This document shows, piece after piece, positions 25,691 through 33,463 of a DNA stretch of 64,000 bases. The first letter of the stretch is position 1. Every line of letters begins with the position of its first letter. The notes beneath the pieces are model-generated. The model had not been told where the DNA came from. It saw only the letters and a program-made list of their open reading frames with translations, and made no database searches. The stretch lies in NCBI GenBank assembly GCA_964500415.1, contig CAZCOB010000001.1, positions 62,001 to 126,000 on the forward strand, read 5' to 3'. The position numbers and the translations under genes were made by a program. The DNA comes from JAFGPF01 sp964500415. Lineage in GTDB: Bacteria > Chloroflexota > Dehalococcoidia > Dehalococcoidales > RBG-16-60-22.

Positions 25691-26176
25691 ATGTCTGTCG
25701 TTTTCTCCGGCGGTGACCTGATAAATATCGCCATCGATATCGAAAGAAGGGGTATTATGTTCTACGATATCATGGCCAAGTCGACCGATAACGAGGATGC
25801 CCGGGCTGTCTTCGAGGGGCTTGCCGAGATGGAACGTGAGCATATCAAAGTTTTTGAGGACATGCTGGGGGAGGCGGATACGCAGCAGTCGCAGGAGGGT
25901 ATGTCAAGGGAATACTCCGATTATCTTCAGGCACTCCTGGATGAGGCCGTTTTTACCGACGATATGATTACCAGCGAGATGGCGACCCAGGCAGACAGCG
26001 ATATCAAGGCGCTGGAACTGGGCATCAGCGCCGAGAAAGACTCGATACTTTTCTACTACGAGATGAGAGACAGCCTGCCCCGGCACGCCGCCCCGATGAT
26101 AAACAGGATAATCACCGAGGAAAAATCTCACCTGCAACAGCTATCCGATATCAAGAAGAAGCTGGCCGGTTCCTGA
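25691..26176 (+). CDS. rubrerythrin-type ferritin-like protein (second copy)
   Basis: 161 residues with the two ExxxxxFY and ExxH pairs: DIERRGIMFYDIMAK...EMEREHIKVFEDM and GISAEKDSILFYYEM...EEKSHLQQL. No rubredoxin domain. It differs clearly from the copy at 18816 and looks like an independent family member rather than a recent duplicate. ATG preceded by TTGAGGAGG. Confidence 0.85.
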   Translation: MSVVFSGGDLINIAIDIERRGIMFYDIMAKSTDNEDARAVFEGLAEMEREHIKVFEDMLGEADTQQSQEGMSREYSDYLQALLDEAVFTDDMITSEMATQADSDIKALELGISAEKDSILFYYEMRDSLPRHAAPMINRIITEEKSHLQQLSDIKKKLAGS

Positions 26177-26204
26177 TAATCTTCAGACTTCAAGGAGGTG
26201 GATA

Positions 26205-26531
26205 ATGGAGAGATTTCAGGGTCAGGCGCATTTGCCCGGAGCGGATAAGGCGTGGAATTTAGAACTGGAGATAGACTGGGAAACGAAGGAAGTCGTGGTA
26301 CACATCGACGAAGCCCCCGGAGGAATTGCCGAATGGCCCGGCCTGGTCGTACAGACATTCGGCCCGATGGAAGAGATAGTCTTCCGGACCAAGGGAATCC
26401 CGCGATTATTTACCCACTGGTGGCATTTTGCCCGCAGCGGCAGCGGTGACCTCTGGGGCATTGTTCTGGGGACACCGGATGCCGAGGGCGTCTGGCGGAC
26501 CTGTCCGGTGACGCTAAACAGGGTAAAATAA
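26205..26531 (+). CDS. conserved hypothetical protein, 108 residues
   Basis: Not recognised. Small, beta-rich and rich in Trp and Gly (NLELEIDWETKEVVVHIDEAP, THWWHFARSGSG, WGIVLGTPDAEGVWR); no Cys, no signal, no membrane segment. Strong AAGGAGGTG ribosome site. Its place between a rubrerythrin-like gene and htrA on the same strand suggests a role in stress physiology, but nothing in the sequence shows a mechanism. Confidence 0.7.
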   Translation: MERFQGQAHLPGADKAWNLELEIDWETKEVVVHIDEAPGGIAEWPGLVVQTFGPMEEIVFRTKGIPRLFTHWWHFARSGSGDLWGIVLGTPDAEGVWRTCPVTLNRVK

Positions 26532-26582
26532 TATAATAAGGGCGTGTATATTCGAACCAGAAGGTATTGAGGAGTTAACTAG

Positions 26583-27860
26583 ATGGCTAATAAGGTGATT
26601 ATCGGGATACTGGTGCTGCTGGTGATTATTGCGGGAGGCAACGGCTATTACTCGTACACTTTGAACAGGCAGATTGATGACCTGAGTGAGCAACTGGCGG
26701 TATTCGAAGAGGAGCAGGCGGCCCGCATTGAAACGGTGAGCGATGAACTCAGGAAGGAAATGGCAGGCGGCCTGAGTTCCCTGGAGAATCAACTGGAAGA
26801 ATCCCGGGCTGATATCGACGCTCTGGCCGGTGAACTGGAGACAGCCAGCGACCGCATCGCCGGGATGGAGGATGAAATTTCCGGCCTTTCATCTCGACTG
26901 GAAGCTCTTAACGAGCGCGTCAGCAGTAACGAAGCCGATATATCACGTATGGTGTTAGATGCCAGCGAGGTGTACGAGAGAGTAAGCCCGGCCGTGGTCA
27001 GGATTACCAACGGGGCGGGTACGCTGGGTTCCGGGTTTATTTACGATAGCGACAGCCATATCGTTACCGCCAATCATGTTATCGAGGAGCGCTCTTCCAT
27101 ATACGTCCTGATGTACGACGGCAGGGTTTTCAAGGCGACGACCGTGGGCTATTGCGAGTTCAGCGATGTCGCCGTTTTGAAACTGGAAACCAATCCGTCT
27201 GTCGAGCCGGTAGAGACGGGAGATTCTAACCTGATAAAAATCGGCGACCCGGTCGTCGCCATCGGTAGTCCAGTGTTTGGCGACAACCTGCTGGGTCTCA
27301 GGGATACCCTGACATCCGGCACTATCAGCCAGGTCAACCGGTTCGTCAGCGTGGAAAATCATACCTTATCCAATATGTTGCAGTTCGATGCTGCGGTGAA
27401 TTTCGGCAACTCGGGAGGCCCGCTTTTTAACTCCAGCGGCGAGGTTATCGGGCTTTTAACAGCCCGGATTGACCCGCTCCAGGGGGACGGAATTTACTGG
27501 GCGGTGGCTTCCAATAAAGTAAAACGGGTAGCCGATGCCATTATCACTACTGGTTCCTTCGCTTATCCCTGGATTGGCGTGGGAATATCCGACCTCACTC
27601 CTCAGATGGTGCTGGATATGTCGCTGGAGACGGCCAACGGGGTAATGGTGACTTCTGTTTTCACCGACAGTCCCGCCAATACCGCCGGTATCGAGACCGG
27701 GGATATCATCGTGGCTATCGACGGCGCGATGGTAAGGGATATGGATGAGCTTACCTCCTACCTGGGGGAATATATGAGCCCGGGAGAAGCTATTATGCTT
27801 GACGTGATAAGGGATGCCGCCGTACTCGAAATTTCCGTCGAGATAGGCACACGCGAGTAA
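26583..27860 (+). CDS. HtrA/DegP-type serine protease, membrane-anchored
   Basis: 425 residues. A membrane anchor (about 5-22), a coiled coil with heptad-like Leu/Ile (about 28-125), the trypsin-like domain with His165 (TANHVI), Asp195 (SDVAVLK) and Ser277 (GNSGGPLF), and one PDZ domain (about 330-420; GVMVTSVFTDSPA, GDIIVAIDG). Extracytoplasmic quality control of damaged proteins. The long coiled coil in front of the protease is unusual for HtrA and may set oligomer state or sense the envelope. Last + strand gene of the redox run. Confidence 0.92.
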   Translation: MANKVIIGILVLLVIIAGGNGYYSYTLNRQIDDLSEQLAVFEEEQAARIETVSDELRKEMAGGLSSLENQLEESRADIDALAGELETASDRIAGMEDEISGLSSRLEALNERVSSNEADISRMVLDASEVYERVSPAVVRITNGAGTLGSGFIYDSDSHIVTANHVIEERSSIYVLMYDGRVFKATTVGYCEFSDVAVLKLETNPSVEPVETGDSNLIKIGDPVVAIGSPVFGDNLLGLRDTLTSGTISQVNRFVSVENHTLSNMLQFDAAVNFGNSGGPLFNSSGEVIGLLTARIDPLQGDGIYWAVASNKVKRVADAIITTGSFAYPWIGVGISDLTPQMVLDMSLETANGVMVTSVFTDSPANTAGIETGDIIVAIDGAMVRDMDELTSYLGEYMSPGEAIMLDVIRDAAVLEISVEIGTRE

Positions 27861-27863
27861 CAG

Positions 27864-28436
27864 TTAGCGGACTCTACCGTGTTTGATGAATATGCCGATT
27901 TGCTTTCTACCGGCTAACGCTGTTCCGAACCATAGCAGGATAACCAGCCCTATCAACTCGGGAACATAGACCTTCGGGTCGGAAAACAACGCCTGGAATA
28001 TATTTTCTACCCAGGCGGCAAGCTCGATTTTCTTGAAAGTAACGCCCATCAGCGGCCAGAACAGGGTGGCCGGTGCGCGCCACATCTCGTCGAGGATGAG
28101 GTGCATTAAAGTGCCGGCGGCGAGGGGCAACATCCAGGCCTGACGGTGGCGTTTGAAGAGATAGAAACCGACGGCGGAAATAAGGACGAGGAAGAGGAGA
28201 GTATGAGAGAATATCCGCCCGTTATTGAAGGTCTCCCGGAACAGGTACTGCCCGACCGGTTTATCGATGATATCCGGTAAAAGGGAGCCGACCAGCAGCA
28301 GTCTGATGTCCAGGTAGCGTGAGAGTGAAGCCAGCCACGGTATCCTGATGATGTTGGTGGCCTGGCGGCGGTTGGCAGCCCCGGCGAGGAGCGTCGCTGC
28401 GCCCAGCGTGATTCCGACGTGTCCCAGTATCAGCAT
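27864..28436 (-). CDS. membrane-bound metal-dependent hydrolase, YdjM family
   Basis: 190 residues with four or five membrane helices and the spaced histidine/aspartate set of the YdjM (DUF457) family: GHVGITLG, VGSLLPDIIDK, GRIFSHTLLF, MHLILDEMW. E. coli YdjM is SOS-controlled but its reaction is unknown. Convergent with htrA (3 bp between stops). Confidence 0.8.
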   Translation of the reverse strand: MLILGHVGITLGAATLLAGAANRRQATNIIRIPWLASLSRYLDIRLLLVGSLLPDIIDKPVGQYLFRETFNNGRIFSHTLLFLVLISAVGFYLFKRHRQAWMLPLAAGTLMHLILDEMWRAPATLFWPLMGVTFKKIELAAWVENIFQALFSDPKVYVPELIGLVILLWFGTALAGRKQIGIFIKHGRVR

Positions 28437-28533
28437 CTAGAATAAAATCCTCGAAAGTTGCGAAACATGCTATCAACTATAATATAATAAATATTATGCG
28501 TTTGGGAATTTTTCTTACCGGGTAGAGAGAAGG

Positions 28534-29130
28534 ATGAAGGTCATCGGGCTTACCGGCGGTATCGGCAGCGGCAAGAGCACGGCAGCTAAGTTCCTGGCGG
28601 AACTGGGGGCGGTCATCGTCGACCTGGACGGGCTGGGTCACGAGGCTCTCAAGCAGAAAGAAGCGCGGGGGAAACTGGTCAGCGAGTTCGGCGAGGGTAT
28701 TTTAGCCGCCGGCGGGGATATCGACCGCGTGAAGCTGGGCAGACTCGTTTTCAACAATCCCGAAGCGCTGGCGCGGTTGAACCGGATAGTGCACCCCTTT
28801 ATCGACGCCATGGTGAAGGAGAAAGTAGCGGACTACCGGCGGCAAGGGGCTACAGTTGTGGTGCTGGAGGCGGCGGCGATTCTGGAGGCGGGGCGGGCCC
28901 GGCAGGTGGATGAAATGTGGGTGACCGTCGCCCCCGAGGAAGCGGTATTAAAAAGGCTGGCCGAAAGAACGGGGTATTCCGAGGAGGAATCGAAGGCGCG
29001 CATCAGTTCGCAGATGTCCGGCCAGGAGCGTATCAGGCAGGCCGACGTGGTCATCGATACCGACTGTACCTTGGATGAGCTAAGGGATAAGGTGGCGACG
29101 GAGTGGGGGAAGCTGCTGGCGAGGCTGTGA
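28534..29130 (+). CDS. coaE: dephospho-CoA kinase
   Basis: Last step of CoA synthesis: phosphorylates the 3'-OH of dephospho-CoA. P-loop GLTGGIGSGKSTAAKFL (about 5-21), the substrate-site DLDGLGHEAL, LARLNRIVHPFI, and Q--RIRQADVVIDTD. 198 residues. Fits the pantothenate operon 3.5 kb downstream, although it is a separate unit here, next to ribosomal protein genes. Confidence 0.94.
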   Translation: MKVIGLTGGIGSGKSTAAKFLAELGAVIVDLDGLGHEALKQKEARGKLVSEFGEGILAAGGDIDRVKLGRLVFNNPEALARLNRIVHPFIDAMVKEKVADYRRQGATVVVLEAAAILEAGRARQVDEMWVTVAPEEAVLKRLAERTGYSEEESKARISSQMSGQERIRQADVVIDTDCTLDELRDKVATEWGKLLARL

Positions 29131-29156
29131 GATTACTTGAGTTCGCTCGCAATGAC
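29131..29156 (+). repeat. family B palindrome after coaE
   Basis: GATTACTTGAG...CTCGCAATGACATTC directly after the coaE stop codon; the tail CAATGACA matches the other B copies while the stem is imperfect. Confidence 0.5.
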
Positions 29157-29167
29157 ATTCAAGCTAG

Positions 29168-29196
29168 TTGACGCTCAGCTATAAAACTGGTATAAT
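29168..29196 (+). promoter_or_regulatory. promoter of rplU-rpmA-rpmE
   Basis: TTGACG (29168-29173), 17 bp, TATAAT (29191-29196). Start expected near 29203, leaving a leader of about 14 nt, so there is no room for an L21 leader structure. Confidence 0.75.
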
Positions 29197-29216
29197 ATTC
29201 TTTTTGGAGGCTTAAA

Positions 29217-29606
29217 ATTTACGCTATTATCGAAACAGGCGGCAAGCAGTATAAAGTAACCGAAGGCCAGACAATCAAGGTGGAACGCCTGGAAGTGGCC
29301 GAAGGCGGCACCTTCGAGCTGGACAGGGTGCTGGCTATCGGTGAGGGTGATGATATCACCGTCGGCAAGCCGTTTATAGAAGGCGCCCGGGTGCTGGTCA
29401 AAGCTAAAGAAAACGGCCGGCACCGGAAGATAATCGTCTTTAAATACAAGTCGAAGGTACGCTATCGCCGCAAGAACGGGCACCGCCAGCTTTTCACCAG
29501 CCTAAGCATAGATAAGATACTGCCGCCGGGAGTGGAAGCCCCCAAGCCGGCCAGGAAGAGAGCCACGCGGCGCAAGAAGAAAGAGGAGACGGCAAATGGC
29601 GCATAA
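29217..29606 (+). CDS. rplU: 50S ribosomal protein L21, probable ATT start
   Basis: 129 residues. The family opening (M)YAIIETGGKQYKV begins at the codon ATT 29217; GGAGG lies at 29206-29210, 6 nt upstream. No ATG, GTG, TTG or CTG in frame gives a full-length protein, and the first one downstream (GTG 29280) would cut off 21 conserved residues. So either ATT is used as start, as in E. coli infC, or the base at 29219 is a sequence error for G. The C-terminus is a basic RKRATRRKKKEE tail. rpmA overlaps the end by 11 bp. Confidence 0.9.
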   Translation: MYAIIETGGKQYKVTEGQTIKVERLEVAEGGTFELDRVLAIGEGDDITVGKPFIEGARVLVKAKENGRHRKIIVFKYKSKVRYRRKNGHRQLFTSLSIDKILPPGVEAPKPARKRATRRKKKEETANGA

Positions 29607-29850
29607 AAAAGGAGGCGGGACAAGTCGCAACGGCCGGGACAGCCAGAGCAAGCGACTCGGAGTGAAGAGGTTCGCCGGGCAGGCGGTCCACGCCGGCACC
29701 ATACTGGTGCGCCAGCGCGGCACGCGCATTCACCCCGGAAATAACGTGGGCACCGGCAAGGACCATACCCTTTTCGCGCTTGTCGATGGCATCGTTAAAT
29801 TCGAGCCGACCAGTAACAATCGGAGAAAGGTCAGCGTTTACGCCAGCTAA
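29596..29850 (+). CDS. rpmA: 50S ribosomal protein L27
   Basis: 84 residues: MAHKKGGGTSRNGRDSQSKRLGVKRF is the standard L27 opening, with no N-terminal extension to be cleaved. Follows rplU with an 11-bp overlap, the near-universal rplU-rpmA order. Confidence 0.97.
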   Translation: MAHKKGGGTSRNGRDSQSKRLGVKRFAGQAVHAGTILVRQRGTRIHPGNNVGTGKDHTLFALVDGIVKFEPTSNNRRKVSVYAS

Positions 29851-29855
29851 TTAAT

Positions 29856-30062
29856 ATGAAAGAGAAAATACACCCCAAATATTATCCCGATGCCGAAGTG
29901 GTCTGTTCCTGCGGCCATAAGTTTACCACGGGTTCTACCAGGAAGCAGCTAAAAGTCGAGGTATGCAGCAACTGCCACCCGTTCTTCACCGGCGAGAGGC
30001 GCATGCTGGACACCACCGGTCGCGTAGAGCGATTCAAGAAGCGCTACAAGCTCGAAGGTTAG
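29856..30062 (+). CDS. rpmE: 50S ribosomal protein L31, zinc-binding type
   Basis: 68 residues with two Cys pairs: VVCSCGHKF and VEVCSNCHPFFTG, so the C+ (zinc) form. MKEKIHPKYYP is the family opening. Ends the ribosomal operon just before a strong terminator. Confidence 0.96.
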   Translation: MKEKIHPKYYPDAEVVCSCGHKFTTGSTRKQLKVEVCSNCHPFFTGERRMLDTTGRVERFKKRYKLEG

Positions 30063-30083
30063 GTGACAATAATCCCGGAAGGC

Positions 30084-30114
30084 AGGAGCGGTTAATATAT
30101 TCCGCTCCTTTTTC
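30084..30114 (+). terminator. intrinsic terminator after rpmE
   Basis: AGGAGCGG (30084-30091) and CCGCTCCT (30102-30109) form an 8-bp stem over a 10-nt loop, followed by TTTTTC. Confidence 0.85.
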
Positions 30115-30125
30115 ATTCAGTCAGA

Positions 30126-31025
30126 ATGGCGGATAAAAAGAAGTTCAATTACGGCGGCCAGGCAGTCATCGAAGGGGTAATGATACGCGGACGCAGCTCC
30201 GTGGTGACGGCAGTCCGCCGGCCCAAAGGCGAGATTACCACCGACGTCAGGCCGCTGCCGTCTCTCACCACGAACCGGATGAGACGGACGCCCTTGCTGC
30301 GCGGCGTGGTCATTCTGGTTGAGGCCATGTTATTAGGCATCAAGAGTCTGCTGTATTCGGCTAATATTGCCATGGAGGAAGAGGAGGAGGAAATACCCAC
30401 CAAGGCCATCTGGGGCATGATTGCCTCGGCGGTAGTCCTGGTGGTCGTCCTGTTCTTTATCGCGCCACTTTTTCTGACAAAGCTGGTGAATGCCTATATA
30501 CCGAACTCGGTGGTATTTCACATCGTCGAAGGGGTGATACGCCTGATTATCTTCGTCGCCTACCTCAAGGTAATGGGGTTCCTGCCCGATATCAAGCGTG
30601 TTTTCACCTATCACGGGGCCGAACACAAAGCAGTTAACGCCTACGAAGCGGGCGTGCCGATGGACGTGGAGTCCATCAAGTCTTACAGCACGGCCCACGT
30701 GCGCTGCGGCACCAGCTTCCTGTTCCTGGTGCTGGTAATCGCCATCTTCGTCTTCTCTTTCGTGGGACGCCAGAACCTGTGGCTGATGATAGGAGCGCGC
30801 ATCATCCTCATCCCGGTTATCATGGGACTCGGCTACGAAGTGATTTATTTCGGGGCCAGGTACACCCATAACTGGTTCATGAGGATTATCCTGGCCCCGG
30901 GGCTGCTGATGCAGTCGCTGACGACGGGCGAGCCCGATGACAGGCAGCTGGAAGTGGCCATAGCGGCGATGAACAAAGCGGTGGAGGTGGACAGGGAGGA
31001 GGAAGCGGCGCAGCCCGCTTCTTAG
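30126..31025 (+). CDS. DUF1385 family membrane protein
   Basis: 299 residues. NYGGQAVIEGVMIRGRSSVVTAVRRPKGEI and FTYHGAEHKAVNAYEAG and HVRCGTSFLFLV are hallmark blocks of DUF1385 (YqhQ-like), usually found next to rpmE and prfA, as here after rpmE. Four membrane helices (about 98-120, 130-155, 198-218, 225-255). Function unknown; the conserved HGAEHK and RCGT motifs hint at metal binding. prfA does not follow in this genome. Confidence 0.92.
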   Translation: MADKKKFNYGGQAVIEGVMIRGRSSVVTAVRRPKGEITTDVRPLPSLTTNRMRRTPLLRGVVILVEAMLLGIKSLLYSANIAMEEEEEEIPTKAIWGMIASAVVLVVVLFFIAPLFLTKLVNAYIPNSVVFHIVEGVIRLIIFVAYLKVMGFLPDIKRVFTYHGAEHKAVNAYEAGVPMDVESIKSYSTAHVRCGTSFLFLVLVIAIFVFSFVGRQNLWLMIGARIILIPVIMGLGYEVIYFGARYTHNWFMRIILAPGLLMQSLTTGEPDDRQLEVAIAAMNKAVEVDREEEAAQPAS

Positions 31026-31231
31026 TTATCTCAACCACACCCCACAAACCCTATTTGATATCTTTTCCCACCCAGGCCGCCCAGTATCGTCTGCGGCTTA
31101 TCACGTTGAGAAATCCCTCTCAATCTCCCTTTACGAAAGGGAGACGACCCACTGTTCAAGACATATTATCCCACTTTGAAAAAGGGGGATTAAGGGGGTG
31201 AGTAAGATTAAGAATTCCCCTCTTAAAAGCT
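31026..31231. repeat. intergenic repeats: family A copy on - strand and family C runs
   Basis: A family A copy on the - strand at 31057-31102 (reverse complement starts GATAAGCCGCAGACG and ends GTGGGAAAAGATATC), then two family C runs ending AAAAAGGGGGATTAAGGGGG near 31196. No gene. Confidence 0.7.
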
Positions 31232-31555
31232 CTACAAGTCAGTCTCGGTCAATTCCTGGAAGAAGCAGGTCTTGTTGCCGGTGTGGCAGACGGGGCCGGT
31301 GGGGTGAGCCTTTACCAGGATAGTATCGCTATCGCAGTCCTGCCACAGTTCGCGTAACAGGAGTTTATTGCCGGAAGTCTCACCCTTATGCCAGAGTTGT
31401 TTACGACTGCGACTGTAAAACCAGACCTCCCGGCTGTCTAAAGTACGGCGGATGGACTCCTCGTTCATGTACCCCAGCATCAGCACCTCGCCGGTATCGA
31501 CGTCCTGAACGATGGCCGGGATAAGTCCTTTTTCATTAAAGTTCAGATTGCTCAC
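31232..31555 (-). CDS. hisI: phosphoribosyl-AMP cyclohydrolase
   Basis: Third step of histidine synthesis. 107 residues with the family motifs VLMLGYMNEES, VWFYSRSRKQLWHKGETSGN, DCDSDTILV and the zinc cysteines in CHTGNKTCFF. No HisE domain is fused. Follows hisA after 28 bp; hisF, usually between the two, is absent here. Confidence 0.95.
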   Translation of the reverse strand: MSNLNFNEKGLIPAIVQDVDTGEVLMLGYMNEESIRRTLDSREVWFYSRSRKQLWHKGETSGNKLLLRELWQDCDSDTILVKAHPTGPVCHTGNKTCFFQELTETDL

Positions 31556-31583
31556 CGGAATTCACCTTTTCTAATCTATAAAT

Positions 31584-32303
31584 CTAAATCTGGCTAATCT
31601 CGGAAAGCGCCTGCTTCAGGTTGATATCGCCGGTATACAGGGCCTTACCTACGATGGCACCTTCGGCGCCGAGCTTGCTCAGCATTTTAAGGTGGTTGAC
31701 CGAGGCGATACCGCCGGCAGCGACAACGGGCACCCGGATTTCATCTATCATTCCGGCAATAGCCGAGAAATTGGGTTCCGTCAGGGTGCCGTCACGGGTG
31801 ATATCCGTATATATAAAACGCCGGACGCCTATCTGCACCATGGCGTTGGCCAGTTCCGTGGCCGTCTGTTCCGTATTATTTATCCAGCCGCGCGTAGCGA
31901 CGAAACCCTCGCGGGCGTCAATGCCGACGACTACCGAGTCGCGGAAGCGGCGGCAGGCCTCGATAATGAGTCGCGGGTTTTCCACCGCCGCCGTGCCCAG
32001 AATCACGCGCTCTATACCCGTTCTCAACAGCCCCTCGACCGTTTCGATATCGCGGATACCGCCGCCGAGTTGGACGGGCACCAGTATAGCCCTGGCAATA
32101 TCCCTGATGATTTCCAGGTTGCAGATTTCACCGGAGGCAGCCCCGTCGAGGTCGACGATGTGTAGTCGCGGAGCGCCCATGGACTGCCATTTCAGGGCTA
32201 CATCGAGCGGGTCATCGGAAAAGACAGTTTCCTGGTTATAATTGCCCTGATACAGGCGTACGCACCTGCCGTTACGCAAGTCTATAGCCGGTATTATCTC
32301 TAT
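31584..32303 (-). CDS. hisA: phosphoribosylformimino-5-aminoimidazole carboxamide ribotide isomerase, probable ATA start
   Basis: TIM-barrel isomerase of histidine synthesis. The conserved N-terminus IEIIPAIDLRNGRCVRL, which holds the catalytic Asp of PAIDL, is encoded only if translation begins at the ATA codon at 32303. An in-frame stop lies 5 codons further up and no ATG/GTG/TTG/CTG lies between. GAGAGG sits 6 nt before ATA. The first usual start, TTG 32279, would remove the catalytic Asp and strand 1. So an ATA start or a base error at 32301 (ATG expected) is implied. 239 residues with that start. Other motifs: HIVDLDGA, QLGGGIR, TDITRDGTL, AAGGI. Confidence 0.9.
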   Translation of the reverse strand: MEIIPAIDLRNGRCVRLYQGNYNQETVFSDDPLDVALKWQSMGAPRLHIVDLDGAASGEICNLEIIRDIARAILVPVQLGGGIRDIETVEGLLRTGIERVILGTAAVENPRLIIEACRRFRDSVVVGIDAREGFVATRGWINNTEQTATELANAMVQIGVRRFIYTDITRDGTLTEPNFSAIAGMIDEIRVPVVAAGGIASVNHLKMLSKLGAEGAIVGKALYTGDINLKQALSEISQI

Positions 32304-32394
32304 TTTACACCTCTCTCAACCATGGATTACGTGGCAATTATAGCACTAGAATACATGTAAGACAATCTGTGATGTTATTGTGCCCGCATATGTA

Positions 32395-32423
32395 TTGACA
32401 GGACGATATATTTAAGTTAAAAT
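32395..32423 (+). promoter_or_regulatory. promoter of the pan leader RNA and operon
   Basis: TTGACA (32395-32400), 17 bp, TAAAAT (32418-32423); expected start near 32430. Confidence 0.75.
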
Positions 32424-32429
32424 AATAGT

Positions 32430-32563
32430 TACCATCGACCGTTGTGGCGGTGAGTTTAGAGCTAAGACCTTAACAAAAGAAGTCGCTTGGATCGGATACG
32501 ACCGAGACGGCAGGAAGTAAAGTCGCGGAATTTTGCCCTCTCAGTTTATCTGAGGGGGTTTTT
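32430..32563 (+). ncRNA. structured leader RNA upstream of the pantothenate operon (candidate 'pan' motif)
   Basis: About 134 nt between a strong promoter and a strong intrinsic terminator, ending 14 nt before the panG start. Several short helices can be drawn, for example ACCG/CGGT around 32438-32453, TCGG/CCGA around 32495-32508, and CCGTT (near 32440) with GACGG (near 32507). AAGTCGC occurs near 32480 and again near 32519. A leader RNA called the 'pan' motif has been described upstream of panB/C/D operons in Chloroflexota, Firmicutes and deltaproteobacteria, and this one fits the place and phylum. I could not verify the consensus. It may terminate transcription when pantothenate or CoA is ample. 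Confidence 0.6.
32536..32563 (+). terminator. intrinsic terminator in the pan leader
   Basis: CCCTCTCAG (32536-32544), TTTAT loop, CTGAGGGGG (32550-32558), then TTTTTG. Nine paired bases. It lies upstream of panG, so full transcripts require read-through or anti-termination. Confidence 0.85.
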
Positions 32564-32577
32564 GTTTAAGGGGGATA

Positions 32578-33438
32578 ATGCTCAAAGCAGGTTTTATCGG
32601 AGCCGGAACCGTGGGTACCGCCCTGGCTGTTTTACTGAACAGCAAGGGTTACCGGTTCGTCGGTGCGTCCAGGCGGAGCCGAACCTCCGCCGATAGCAGA
32701 CGCGGGACAGTCAGTAATCTGCACATACTGGATAGCAACCAGGAAGTAGCCGATAGCGCCGACCTGGTATTCATCACCACCCCGGATGCCGCTATAGCCG
32801 AGGTAGCTTCCGAGGTGAAATGGCACAGCGGGCAGAGCGTTGTACATTGCAGCGGCGCCGATTCGATAGATATTCTGGAACCCGCCAGGAAATCGGGGGC
32901 TATGGTGGGCGGCTTCCATCCCCTCCAGACCTTTGCCAGCGTCGAGCAGGCCATCGAGAATATACCCGGCTCCACGTTCGGCATCGAGGCCGAGGAGCCC
33001 CTGCTGACCACACTCAAGGAAATGGCTACGGCCCTGGGTGGACACTGGATAAAGCTGGAAGCCGGCGATAAAGTGGCCTACCACGCCGCTGCCGTGTTTG
33101 CCTGCAACTACCTGGTAACGCTGGTCAAGATGGCCACGGACCTCTGGCAGACATTCTCCATCCCCACCGACGAGGCTACCAGAGCCCTGCTTCCCTTAAT
33201 TAAAGGCACCCTCCACAACATCGAAACCGTCGGCATACCGCAATGCCTGACCGGGCCGATAGCCCGCGGCGACACCGGTACGGTTGATAAACACCTTAAA
33301 ACCCTGCGTAAAAAAGCTCCAGCTCTCTTATTCCCTTATAAAGAACTCGGACTGCAGACTATCTCTATTTCGCTGGCTAAAGGAAAAATCACCAAAAAGA
33401 AGGCCGGCGAAATGGCCAGGATATTAAAAACAAAATGA
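32578..33438 (+). CDS. panG: Rossmann/DUF2520 protein, probable ketopantoate reductase (PanG type)
   Basis: 286 residues. NAD(P)-binding GFIGAGTVGTALAVLL at the start, FITTPDAAIAEVA and the FHPLQTF motif, then a C-terminal DUF2520 helical domain (about 165-286; FACNYLVTLVKMA, LTGPIARGD). PanG, an alternative ketopantoate reductase described in Francisella and some Firmicutes, has this architecture. Here it is first in a panD-panB-panC operon that has no panE, so the ketopantoate to pantoate step is the obvious job. Start ATG 32578 with AAGGGGG four bases upstream. Confidence 0.85.
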   Translation: MLKAGFIGAGTVGTALAVLLNSKGYRFVGASRRSRTSADSRRGTVSNLHILDSNQEVADSADLVFITTPDAAIAEVASEVKWHSGQSVVHCSGADSIDILEPARKSGAMVGGFHPLQTFASVEQAIENIPGSTFGIEAEEPLLTTLKEMATALGGHWIKLEAGDKVAYHAAAVFACNYLVTLVKMATDLWQTFSIPTDEATRALLPLIKGTLHNIETVGIPQCLTGPIARGDTGTVDKHLKTLRKKAPALLFPYKELGLQTISISLAKGKITKKKAGEMARILKTK

Positions 33439-33463
33439 TAAAATACCTTCAGGGGGAAGGAAA

